In this document: piece after piece, positions 15,438 through 22,698 of the stretch
Layout: each line of letters starts with the position of its first letter
How positions within the stretch are numbered: the stretch's first letter is position 1
Source: Chloroflexota bacterium
Lineage (GTDB): Bacteria > Chloroflexota > Dehalococcoidia > DSTF01 > RBG-16-68-14
DNA length: 52,305 nucleotides
NCBI GenBank assembly: GCA_003228685.1
Contig: QIFC01000002.1
Span: forward strand, 1 to 52,305
Direction: 5' to 3'
Made by a program: the position numbers and the translations under genes
The notes under the pieces: model-generated
The model's database searches: none
What the model was told of the DNA's origin: nothing
The model's input: only the letters and a program-made list of their open reading frames with translations

Positions 15438-15584
15438 CCGATGCCTCCTGGCACCGATTGTAGCAGGGGCGAGGCGAGGCAAGTGGTGTAGGATAGGGGC
15501 ATGTACGACCAGGAGCGTGGTTCGCGCCACTACTACTGGTGGCTGGTACCTGCTGGACTTCGTCAACCCGTAACGGGCTCGGGA

Positions 15585-16442
15585 TCAGGCGCTCAGGAAG
15601 TCCAGGATCTCCTTGTTCACCCGCTCCGGCATCTCGCGGTGCATGAAGTGGCCCGCGCCTTCCATCTTCTTCAGCTCAAAGTTCGTGAACGACTGGCCCA
15701 GGTTGTCGCTCCACTCGAACTTGAGGATCGGGTCGCTGTCGCCCCACAGGATCAGCGTAGGCACGTCGACCGTGCCGCCGCCTCCGCCGCCCCCGCGGAA
15801 GACCGCGCGATAGCAATTGAAGCCTCCGCGCAGCGCGCCCGGCTGGGAGTAGGCCTCGACGAACTCGTCGATCTCATCGTCCGGGAAGACGTCGGTGTCG
15901 TGCGACCAGTGGCGCAGGAAGTGGCGCAGATATGTCTCGGTGGAGGCGCGGCTCGCTCCCACCAGGTCCTCGGCCCAGGGCTGCTGGTGGAAGAGCATGT
16001 ACCAGCTCTCGAACGGCTGCGGCATCTCGAACCAGCGCATGCCGATGCCGGGATAGGGCGGGTTGAACAAGATCAACTTGTCGATCAACTCTGGCTGCGT
16101 GCGCGCCAGGCTCTGCGCCCACGTCGCGCCAAAGTCGTGCGCGACGATGTTCACCTTCTCGAAACCTAGTTCGCCGATCAGCGCGGCGATGTCGCCCGCG
16201 ATCACGCTGTCCGTGTAGCCTTCCTCTGGCGGCAGATCGGGCTTGTCCGAGTAGGCGAAGCCGCGCATGTCCGGCGCCACGACGTCGAACTTCTCGCTCA
16301 GCGGCCCGATGTTCTGGTTCCACTCGAACCAGAAGCCCGGCCACCCATGGATCAGGAAAAGCGGAGTGCCTTTGCCCTGTCGAACGTAGTGCAGTTTGAT
16401 CCCGTTGACTTCCGCGTACTGATGGTTCCAGACGTCTGCCAT
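15585..16442 (-). CDS. alpha/beta hydrolase, epoxide hydrolase / dehalogenase-like
   Basis: Protein of 285 aa: VNGIKLHYVRQGKGTPLFLI strand, oxyanion HGWPGFWFEW, nucleophile elbow VAHDFGATWAQSLA with Asp, late acid LWGDSDP, and His in EGAGHFMHRE. It resembles soluble epoxide hydrolases and fluoroacetate or haloalkane dehalogenases. An unusual run of seven glycines (RAVFRGGGGGGGTVDVP) sits between the cap and the last strands. The ATG at 16442 has AGGAGG about 10 bases upstream. The earlier in-frame GTG touches the ribosome-binding site and was rejected. It is not closely related to the copy at 1358 beyond the fold. Confidence 0.88.
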   Translation of the reverse strand: MADVWNHQYAEVNGIKLHYVRQGKGTPLFLIHGWPGFWFEWNQNIGPLSEKFDVVAPDMRGFAYSDKPDLPPEEGYTDSVIAGDIAALIGELGFEKVNIVAHDFGATWAQSLARTQPELIDKLILFNPPYPGIGMRWFEMPQPFESWYMLFHQQPWAEDLVGASRASTETYLRHFLRHWSHDTDVFPDDEIDEFVEAYSQPGALRGGFNCYRAVFRGGGGGGGTVDVPTLILWGDSDPILKFEWSDNLGQSFTNFELKKMEGAGHFMHREMPERVNKEILDFLSA

Positions 16443-16525
16443 TATATGTGCCACCTCCTATGCGGGTCATTATAGGCACACGCCAGGCCCTGCGCCGCGA
16501 GCGCTCGCCGAGAGCTTTCATGATT

Positions 16526-16547
16526 GTGGGACAGGCTTCAGCCTGTC
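16526..16547. repeat. second copy of the 22-bp GTGGGACAGGC palindrome
   Basis: Identical to 10044-10065: GTGGGACAGGCTTCAGCCTG plus TC, with stem GACAGGC/GCCTGTC and loop TTCA. It lies in the gap between the kinase gene and the alpha/beta hydrolase. Confidence 0.85.
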
Positions 16548-16602
16548 ACGTTTGCCAGCTGTGCCTATCTGTGTTCATCCGCGGCGGAGTCGCTTCTCGG
16601 CG

Positions 16603-17130
16603 TCAGTCGACCAGCGCTTCGTCCAAGCGTCGCAGGATCTCATCGACCGTCTCTTCCGCGGTCATGTCCGACGAGTCGAGCCAGAGGCCCAGCTTCGGCG
16701 TCTCCGTGCGCGCGACCTCGTCCAGGTGCCCCCAAATGTCGAACACGTGCTTCTCCTCGCGGGTGCGGTCGCGCTGCTCCACGATTTCGAGTCGTGGGAG
16801 CAGCAGCACGAAGTAGAGCGGCCGGCTCTTGATGTCCTCCAGCACATCATTTAGCCGAAGGCCAACGACGACATCGTCGATAACGGGCCAGAAGCCGGCT
16901 TCGAGGAATGAGTCGGCCAGCATGCCGACGTGCTTGGAGCGCAGGCGCAATTGGCCCCAGGCCTCTTCGTGCGGCTCTTCGTCTGGTGAGAGGCCGCCCG
17001 TAACGATCAGCTTCTGGAAGATGTCGGCTTCTAGATGCACGCCACGGTCGAACCGTCGCGCCAGCAGTCCGGAGACCGTGGTCTTCCCGGCGCCCGGAAT
17101 GCCGGACACGATGAAGATATGACGTTCCAT
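16603..17130 (-). CDS. P-loop kinase-like ATPase directly downstream of selA
   Basis: Protein of 175 aa with a Walker A motif right at the N-terminus (IFIVSGIPGAGKTTVSGLLA, residues about 5-24). An acidic strand follows (GVHLEADIFQKLI), then a mid-protein strand FWPVIDDVVVG and a C-terminal acidic helix. It resembles small-molecule or nucleic-acid kinases of the AAA_33/chloramphenicol phosphotransferase-like group. It begins 8 bases after the selA stop, so it is surely on the same transcript. The substrate is unknown. A role in handling Ser-tRNA(Sec) or selenium cannot be excluded, but the sequence alone does not show it; PSTK-type enzymes also begin with a P-loop of this kind. Confidence 0.7.
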   Translation of the reverse strand: MERHIFIVSGIPGAGKTTVSGLLARRFDRGVHLEADIFQKLIVTGGLSPDEEPHEEAWGQLRLRSKHVGMLADSFLEAGFWPVIDDVVVGLRLNDVLEDIKSRPLYFVLLLPRLEIVEQRDRTREEKHVFDIWGHLDEVARTETPKLGLWLDSSDMTAEETVDEILRRLDEALVD

Positions 17131-17138
17131 TGCGGGAG

Positions 17139-18509
17139 CTAGCTGCTGATGCTCTTGAGCGCCGCGATGACGGCCGCGTCCTCGCGCGGGTCGACCGTGC
17201 GCGGGTCGAGCAGTACGGCACCGCGTTCGATCCGCGCGACGATCGGCGGGTCGTTCTCACGCAGGCGGCGCGCTAGGGCGCCGCCTGCGCTGCCGCCGTT
17301 CGTGGGCATGGCGAGCAGCTTCGTCGGTAGCCCTTCGTCGGGCAGGCTGCCTCCGCCGATCATCGAGCGTCCTTCGATGATGGATACGCTAGCGCCTGCC
17401 GCGTCCGCCCACTCCTGAGCCCGCGTTCCGATCTCGTCGATGGGCATCGCGATCATGCGCCAAACGGGAACCTTCTCCGGCGCTTCGTCCTTGAGGTAGT
17501 GGTCCAGCGTTGCCGCCAGCCCGGCGATGCTCGCCTTGTCCATGCGTAGCGCCCGAGCGAGCGGATGGCGCTTCAGCTTCTCGATCATCTCGCGCTTCCC
17601 AACGATGAGGCCCGCCTGCGGCCCGCCCAGCAGCTTGTCGCCGGAGAAGAGCACCACGTCGACGCCCGCCTCAAGGCTGGCTTGTGGCGTTGGCTCTGCG
17701 GGCAGGCCGAACTGCGTCGTGTCGAGCAGGCAACCGCTGCCGACGTCGTCGATCAGCGCGATCTCGCGTTCCTGCGCGAGCGTGGCGAGTTCCGTGATCG
17801 AGACAGATGCCGTGAAGCCGACCACCTTGAAGTTGCTGGCGTGGACACGCATCAGGGCGCCGGTTTCGTCTCCAATCGCCGCCTTGTAGTCGCGGAGATA
17901 TGTGCGGTTCGTGGTGCCGACTTCGGCCAGCCGCGCGCCGCTCTGGGCCATCACGTCCGGGATGCGGAAGCCGCCGCCGATCTCAACGAGCTGGCTGCGC
18001 GAGATGACGACCTCGCGGCCGGACGCCAGCGCGGAGAGCGCCAGCAACACTGCCGAGGCGTTGTTGTTCACGGCCATGGCCGCCTGCGCGCCGGTGAGCC
18101 GCCGGAGCTGCTCCTCCAGGTGCGTGTGGCGCGAGCCGCGTGCGCCCTGCTCGAGGTCGAACTCCAGGTTAGAGTAGCCGCGGGCGATGTTCGTCATCGC
18201 CATGATCGTCTCGTCGGAGAGGGGCGCGCGCCCTAGGTTCGTGTGGATGATCACACCGGTGGCGTTGATGACAGGCCGCAACGTCGGCGTCAGCGCGGCG
18301 CGCGCCCGCTTTTCGATCGCTTCCACGATCACATCGAGTACTGGCGCGGGCTGGCCATCGCCGATCGCCTCGCGGGTAGCGTCCAGCTCCTCGCGGACGA
18401 GGGCGATCACGGTGTCGCCGGAGTACTCAGCGGAGAGCGCGCGAACACGTTCGTCACTCAGCAGAGCGTCCACCGAAGGGAGGTCACGGAACGGGTTACT
18501 TGTCGTCAT
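17139..18509 (-). CDS. selA: L-seryl-tRNA(Sec) selenium transferase
   Basis: PLP enzyme of 456 aa that converts Ser-tRNA(Sec) to Sec-tRNA(Sec) with selenophosphate. Family marks: RPVINATGVIIHTNLGRAPL, GYSNLEFDLEQGARGSRHTH, ANNN-like AVNNNASAVLLAL, then IDDVGSGCLLDT. The PLP-binding lysine is K292 in FSGDKLLGGPQAG. Length is full for bacterial SelA. The gene implies that this organism decodes UGA as selenocysteine. SelB, SelD and tRNA-Sec are not in this window, and I found no selenoprotein-like frame with an internal TGA here. The P-loop kinase follows 8 bases downstream. Confidence 0.95.
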   Translation of the reverse strand: MTTSNPFRDLPSVDALLSDERVRALSAEYSGDTVIALVREELDATREAIGDGQPAPVLDVIVEAIEKRARAALTPTLRPVINATGVIIHTNLGRAPLSDETIMAMTNIARGYSNLEFDLEQGARGSRHTHLEEQLRRLTGAQAAMAVNNNASAVLLALSALASGREVVISRSQLVEIGGGFRIPDVMAQSGARLAEVGTTNRTYLRDYKAAIGDETGALMRVHASNFKVVGFTASVSITELATLAQEREIALIDDVGSGCLLDTTQFGLPAEPTPQASLEAGVDVVLFSGDKLLGGPQAGLIVGKREMIEKLKRHPLARALRMDKASIAGLAATLDHYLKDEAPEKVPVWRMIAMPIDEIGTRAQEWADAAGASVSIIEGRSMIGGGSLPDEGLPTKLLAMPTNGGSAGGALARRLRENDPPIVARIERGAVLLDPRTVDPREDAAVIAALKSISS

Positions 18510-18593
18510 AACGTCGTTTCATTGTACATCGGCTTGTTGTTGGCAGGCTTGTCATGCAGTAGCAACGGGGAGTACGCTCTCCGTGTGAGTTTC

Positions 18594-20420
18594 ATGCTCA
18601 GTCATCGGCGCTCGCTTGGGCTAGCGGGCGCTCTCATCGTCGTCGCGGTGGCCATCCTTGGCGCTTTGTCTTCCAGCAGCGCCTCTGCCCAGGAAGGCTG
18701 GGTGATCAGGTCGTTCGATGTCCGCTACGTGATAGCCGAGGATGGCGCCTTCAGGGTCGAAGAGGACCTCCTCGTGGACTTCGGCTCGCTGCAGCGCCGC
18801 GGCATCTTTCGCGATCTTCCAGTCGAGGTTGCTTTCGACGCTGACAACAACCGCTTGATGGCGATCTCTAACGTCCAAGTTGATGGCGGCATCCTATTTC
18901 AGACTTCACGCGACGGCGCGAACCTACGCATCAAGATCGGTGACCCAGACGTGTTCGTGACGGGCGAGCAGCGTTACCGCATTTCATACACCGTCCACGA
19001 TGGCCTCAACGCGTTTGCCGATCACGATGAAATGTTCTGGAACGTCACGGGGAATTACTGGGAGGTTCCCATAGAGAGCGCGTCAGCGAGCGTCGAGCTG
19101 CCCGGCGCGGGCGTCACGGCGGTCATCTGTTTCGAGGGGCCATTGCGGTCGAACGCGCCGTGCGCTTCTTCGTCTACGGAGTCGACAGCGGACTTCATGC
19201 TGAACGCACCCTCGCTGGGCCCGCGAGAGGGCCTGACGGTTGTTGTAGGAATCGAAAAGGGGCTCGTTGACGTCGGCCCGCCCGTGTTGGTCGACGCGAA
19301 CCGAAGCGCGTTCGAGCAAGCAATGGATTTTCTCGGGCCAGGCGCCGTCACGATCCCCGTCGCTGCACTGGTCCTCGTCGCCGCGCTGGCCGTCCTGTCG
19401 TGGCTGTGGTGGAACGTTGGGCGCGACCGCTGGTTCGGCGACAAGTACTACTTCACCGACGACCCGCCGCTGAAGGAGACCAAACCGCTCTTCTCGAACG
19501 AGACCGTAGTTGTGGAGTTTGAGCCGCCTCCCGTCAGCAAGTCTGGGCGGCGCATGCGTCCGGGCGAGGTGGGGTTGCTGCTGGACGAGAAGGCGGACAC
19601 GCTGGACGTCAGCGCGACGATCGTCGACCTGGCGGTCCGCAAGTACCTGCGCATCGAAGAGCTGGAGGGCGGCAAGGACGAGTATGCGCTCGTTCGTCTC
19701 AAGGAACCGGACGACGAGTTGCTGGGGTACGAGAAGAAGCTGCACAACGCGCTGTTCCAGAGCGGAGATCGCGCCGAACTCGACGACCTGAAGAACGACT
19801 TCTACGAAGACCTTGCCAAGGTCAAGACCGCCCTCTACGCGCAGGGAGTCGACAGCAACAAGTTCTTCGCTCAAGACCCGGAAAAGACGCGAGGGCTGTA
19901 CTCGCTGCTTGGCATCGGAGTCGTCGTGGCCGGCGGCCTGTTGACGTGGTTCCTCGGCGCTCAGTATGAGCTGGGCCTCATCGGTGTGCCGGTCGTCCTC
20001 GCCGGCATCGTGCTCTTACTCACCTCGCGCGCCATGCCTCGGCGCACGGCGCGCGGACGGCAGGCGTACCGGCGCTGCCTGGGGTTTCGCACGTTCATGA
20101 CGGCGGGCGACCAGGGGCGGGAACGCTTCGCCGAGCAGGCGCACATCTTCGAGGAGTACCTGCCCTACGCGATCGTCTTCGGCAGCGCGAAGAAGTGGGC
20201 CGGCCACTTCGAGGCGCTGGGCATCGAGCCGCAAATGTCGGGCTGGTACGTGGGCCGGACGCCCTTTATGCCGGTGGCGTTCGCGACGAACATCCGCCAC
20301 TTCTCCTCCAGCATGACGGGCATCATGGCCTCGACACCGGGTGGTTCTGGCGGCAGCGGCTTCTCAGGTGGGGGCTTCTCAGGCGGTGGTGGTGGTGGCG
20401 GCGGCGGCGGGAGCTGGTAG
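18594..20420 (+). CDS. DUF2207 membrane protein with Gly-rich tail
   Basis: Protein of about 608 aa. Signal peptide (LGLAGALIVVAVAILGALSS, cleavage near ASA-QE), then the extracytoplasmic DUF2207 domain (SFDVRYVIAEDGAFRVEEDL, GIFRDLPVE, YRISYTVHDGLNAF). A transmembrane helix follows (IPVAALVLVAALAVLSWLWW). The cytoplasmic region has VVEFEPPP, RPGEVGLLLDEKAD and IVDLAVRKYLRIEE, typical of the family, and two further helices. The end is the usual SGGGFSGGGGGGGGGGSW. An alternative GTG lies 9 bases earlier (18585) with GGGGAG upstream. The longer frame runs through selA on the other strand and is a shadow. Role unknown; it is thought to be envelope-related. Confidence 0.9.
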   Translation: MLSHRRSLGLAGALIVVAVAILGALSSSSASAQEGWVIRSFDVRYVIAEDGAFRVEEDLLVDFGSLQRRGIFRDLPVEVAFDADNNRLMAISNVQVDGGILFQTSRDGANLRIKIGDPDVFVTGEQRYRISYTVHDGLNAFADHDEMFWNVTGNYWEVPIESASASVELPGAGVTAVICFEGPLRSNAPCASSSTESTADFMLNAPSLGPREGLTVVVGIEKGLVDVGPPVLVDANRSAFEQAMDFLGPGAVTIPVAALVLVAALAVLSWLWWNVGRDRWFGDKYYFTDDPPLKETKPLFSNETVVVEFEPPPVSKSGRRMRPGEVGLLLDEKADTLDVSATIVDLAVRKYLRIEELEGGKDEYALVRLKEPDDELLGYEKKLHNALFQSGDRAELDDLKNDFYEDLAKVKTALYAQGVDSNKFFAQDPEKTRGLYSLLGIGVVVAGGLLTWFLGAQYELGLIGVPVVLAGIVLLLTSRAMPRRTARGRQAYRRCLGFRTFMTAGDQGRERFAEQAHIFEEYLPYAIVFGSAKKWAGHFEALGIEPQMSGWYVGRTPFMPVAFATNIRHFSSSMTGIMASTPGGSGGSGFSGGGFSGGGGGGGGGGSW

Positions 20421-20470
20421 GCCGCTCTCGACAAGTCAGCAAGAACATATCCCCTCCAGGTGCCCTCACG

Positions 20471-20499
20471 TTGACCCTCACCGCAGCCTTTCTTATGAT
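20471..20499 (+). promoter_or_regulatory. sigma-70-type promoter for the class V aminotransferase
   Basis: TTGACC (20471-20476), a 17-base spacer, TATGAT (20494-20499). AAGGAG follows at 20517-20522 and the GTG start at 20531. The expected transcript start is near 20506, which gives a short leader. Confidence 0.65.
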
Positions 20500-20530
20500 G
20501 AGTGCAAATCCCCTTATAAGGAGTTGACCC

Positions 20531-21643
20531 GTGAACTTACGAAGCCCAGGGCCGACCCCCTGTCCGGAGGACGTCCTCCAGGCAATGGGCCGGCAGATGA
20601 TCCACCACCGCAGCCCCGCCTTCGCCGACATCATCGGCCGCGTGACCGAGGGGCTGCAGACGATCTTCGAGACGAAGAACGACCTCTACTGCCTCTCCTC
20701 GTCTGGCACAGGTGCGATGGAGGCGATGATCGTGAACTTCCTCTCGCCTGGCGACCGCGTGCTCGTGGTTTCGATCGGCGTGTTCGGCGACCGCTTCGCG
20801 ACGATCGCTGAGACCTACGGCGTGGATGTGACCAAGCTCTCGTTCGAGATGGGCACCGCCGCGGACCCATCGGCCGTCGAGCGGGGCGTGAAGGAGGGCG
20901 GGCCGTACAAGGCCGTCCTCGTCACGCATAACGAGACGTCCACGGGCGTCACGAACGACTTGGAGGCGATCGCCGCCGCGGCGCGGCGCGCGCAGCCCGG
21001 CGTGCTCATGCTGGTCGACGCGATCAGCAGCCTTGGTTCCATCCGCTGCAGGGTCGACGAGTGGGAGCTGGACGTCATCGCGACGGGTTCCCAGAAGGGC
21101 TGGATGGTGCCCCCCGGCCTCGCCATGATCTCGATCGGCGAGCGCGGCTGGCAGGCGTACGAAGAATCGACGCTCCCGAATTTCTACTTCGACCTCGGCA
21201 AAGCCAAAGACTTCCTCGCCAAAGGCCAGACGCCCTGGACGCCGGCCATCTCGATCTTTTTCGCGCTGGACGTCGCCCTCGGGCATTTGATGGAGGAGGG
21301 TGTCGATGGCATCATCGAGCGGCACCAACGCATCGCCGACCTGACGCGCAACGGCGTGAAGTCGTTAGGACTCGACCTGTTGGCGGTCGAAGAGCGCGCC
21401 TCGAACACCGTCACGGCCGTTCGCGTGCCGGATGGCGTCGAGTGGAAGACGCTCTACCACATGCTGCAGGACGATTACGACACGCTCATCGAAGGCGGGC
21501 AGGGCCCGCTCGCGGGCAAGATCTTCCGCATCGGCCACCTCGGTTGGGTGAGCGACGCGGACATCGAGTTCACGATCAAGGCGTTGAGTGAGGCCCTTCC
21601 GCGCGTCGGCCACCAGCTTCCCGAAGCTGCGCGGGCAAGCTAA
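20531..21643 (+). CDS. class V aminotransferase (serine/alanine-glyoxylate family)
   Basis: PLP enzyme of 370 aa. The opening SPGPTPCPEDVLQAMGRQMI is the family signature, then YCLSSSGTGAMEAMI, VLVTHNETSTGVTNDLEAIA, MLVDAISSLGSI (PLP Asp), and the Schiff-base lysine in DVIATGSQKGWMVPPGL. The end has IFRIGHLGWVSDADIE. In Chloroflexota and archaea such enzymes often act as the phosphoserine or serine-pyruvate transaminase and sit next to serA. Here serA lies 3.6 kb downstream on the same strand, with two surface-protein genes between. The GTG start has AAGGAG 8 bases upstream and a good promoter. Confidence 0.9.
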   Translation: MNLRSPGPTPCPEDVLQAMGRQMIHHRSPAFADIIGRVTEGLQTIFETKNDLYCLSSSGTGAMEAMIVNFLSPGDRVLVVSIGVFGDRFATIAETYGVDVTKLSFEMGTAADPSAVERGVKEGGPYKAVLVTHNETSTGVTNDLEAIAAAARRAQPGVLMLVDAISSLGSIRCRVDEWELDVIATGSQKGWMVPPGLAMISIGERGWQAYEESTLPNFYFDLGKAKDFLAKGQTPWTPAISIFFALDVALGHLMEEGVDGIIERHQRIADLTRNGVKSLGLDLLAVEERASNTVTAVRVPDGVEWKTLYHMLQDDYDTLIEGGQGPLAGKIFRIGHLGWVSDADIEFTIKALSEALPRVGHQLPEAARAS

Positions 21644-21676
21644 CCGCCCGTAGATCCGCAGCCCCGATAGCGACTA

Positions 21677-22522
21677 CTAATAGCGTCTATGTGATCGCCG
21701 GAAGGCCGGTATCCCGGTGGCGTCCGCGCCGGAGAGTCTCCTCTTAGCCGCCGCAAGCCAGCTCGGCCCGCTGTTGGTATCAGGCTCCGTGCGGGCCGTG
21801 GATGCCGGTACAGCTGTCCTTGCGATCGAATCGGCGGGCTCCGGCGAACGCCGCCAGGGCATCGTAGTCGCAGTGACGGCTGTCAGTCCTGTCCCGCCGA
21901 TGCCGGCGATCAGCCAAGCGATGCCCGCGCCGATCAGTCCCGCGATGACCAGGGACCAGTTGTCGATGCCCAACTCTCCAGGGCCCGTGCCGGCGTCAAC
22001 TATTGTGGGGGCGACCGGCGCGTCGTCGTCGTCTGTGGTCTCCGTTGGCTGCGCGAACGCCTGGCAGAGGATGTTCCCGTTCATCAGCACGGCATCGATC
22101 GGCTGCGGATCGCCGGGCGTGCCGTCCGCGAAGTCGAGCGAGCCGATCGTGAGGGACGATGTGCCCTGTGCCAAACACGTGAACGTCAGCGAGGCAAGGC
22201 GCGTGTTGCCTTCCATCCCAGCAGCGTAGGCCCCCGTGACCCTGATCGTGTTGGAGGCATAGTCCGGGTTGCAGACGCTGCCGTTCTCAGGCAGGCAGTC
22301 CGCGATCTCCACCACATCTGGGTCGTAGAACACGTCGATCGACCAAGCGGCCAGCCCAGGCTCGCCGATGTTCGCGGCGGCCAGTTCGACCGAGCCGTTG
22401 CTGCCCACAGCAATCGTCGCGTTGCCGATAGCGATAGTCTCTTCCTGGGCGGCGGCCTGCGACAAGCTGAGCAGACCGGCAGCTAGGCCCAGAATGAGAG
22501 CACCAATCTTGAGTCCCATCAT
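21677..22522 (-). CDS. secreted cohesin-like domain protein with C-terminal membrane anchor
   Basis: Protein of about 281 aa from the ATG pair at 22522/22519. Signal peptide (IGALILGLAAGLLSLSQAAA-QEE), then a cohesin-type beta domain of about 140 aa: VELAAANIGEPGLAAWSIDV, FYDPDVVEIADC, SVCNPDYASNTIRVTGAYA and LASLTFTCLAQGTSSLTI. Its Cys residues can pair. The linker PTETTDDDDAPVAP leads to a transmembrane helix (WSLVIAGLIGAGIAWLIAG) and a basic tail of about 80 residues. The domain resembles that of the lipoprotein at 33398. No dockerin was seen in the window, so it may be a general binding module. It lies opposite to and between the aminotransferase and the DUF11 gene. Confidence 0.78.
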   Translation of the reverse strand: MMGLKIGALILGLAAGLLSLSQAAAQEETIAIGNATIAVGSNGSVELAAANIGEPGLAAWSIDVFYDPDVVEIADCLPENGSVCNPDYASNTIRVTGAYAAGMEGNTRLASLTFTCLAQGTSSLTIGSLDFADGTPGDPQPIDAVLMNGNILCQAFAQPTETTDDDDAPVAPTIVDAGTGPGELGIDNWSLVIAGLIGAGIAWLIAGIGGTGLTAVTATTMPWRRSPEPADSIARTAVPASTARTEPDTNSGPSWLAAAKRRLSGADATGIPAFRRSHRRY

Positions 22523-22698
22523 CTGATCTCGTCTCGCGATTGGCGGCGAATCCTCGCCGGTCTGATGCCGACAGTCTAGTTGCGCTCCCAACGCATACGC
22601 AAGGGCCTTCCCTACTACAGGCCCGAGCCAAACGGCCGAGTCTGTCAGCAGGAGTTGCGTCTGACGGTTAGGTGGCTGGAGGGCGCTGGAGTTACACG

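Noticed and set aside
15501..15584. A small plus-strand peptide with aromatic residues (HYYWWLVPAGL) in the gap after the minus-strand alpha/beta hydrolase
   Set aside because: Only about 28 codons lie outside the hydrolase gene, the frame then runs on as its shadow, and the ribosome-binding site is weak. It is not supported as a gene.
17139..18509. Selenocysteine tRNA or SECIS-bearing selenoprotein near selA
   Set aside because: The gaps on both sides (16455-16602 and 18510-18593) show no tRNA-like fold, and no gene in the window has an internal in-frame TGA at a likely selenocysteine site.
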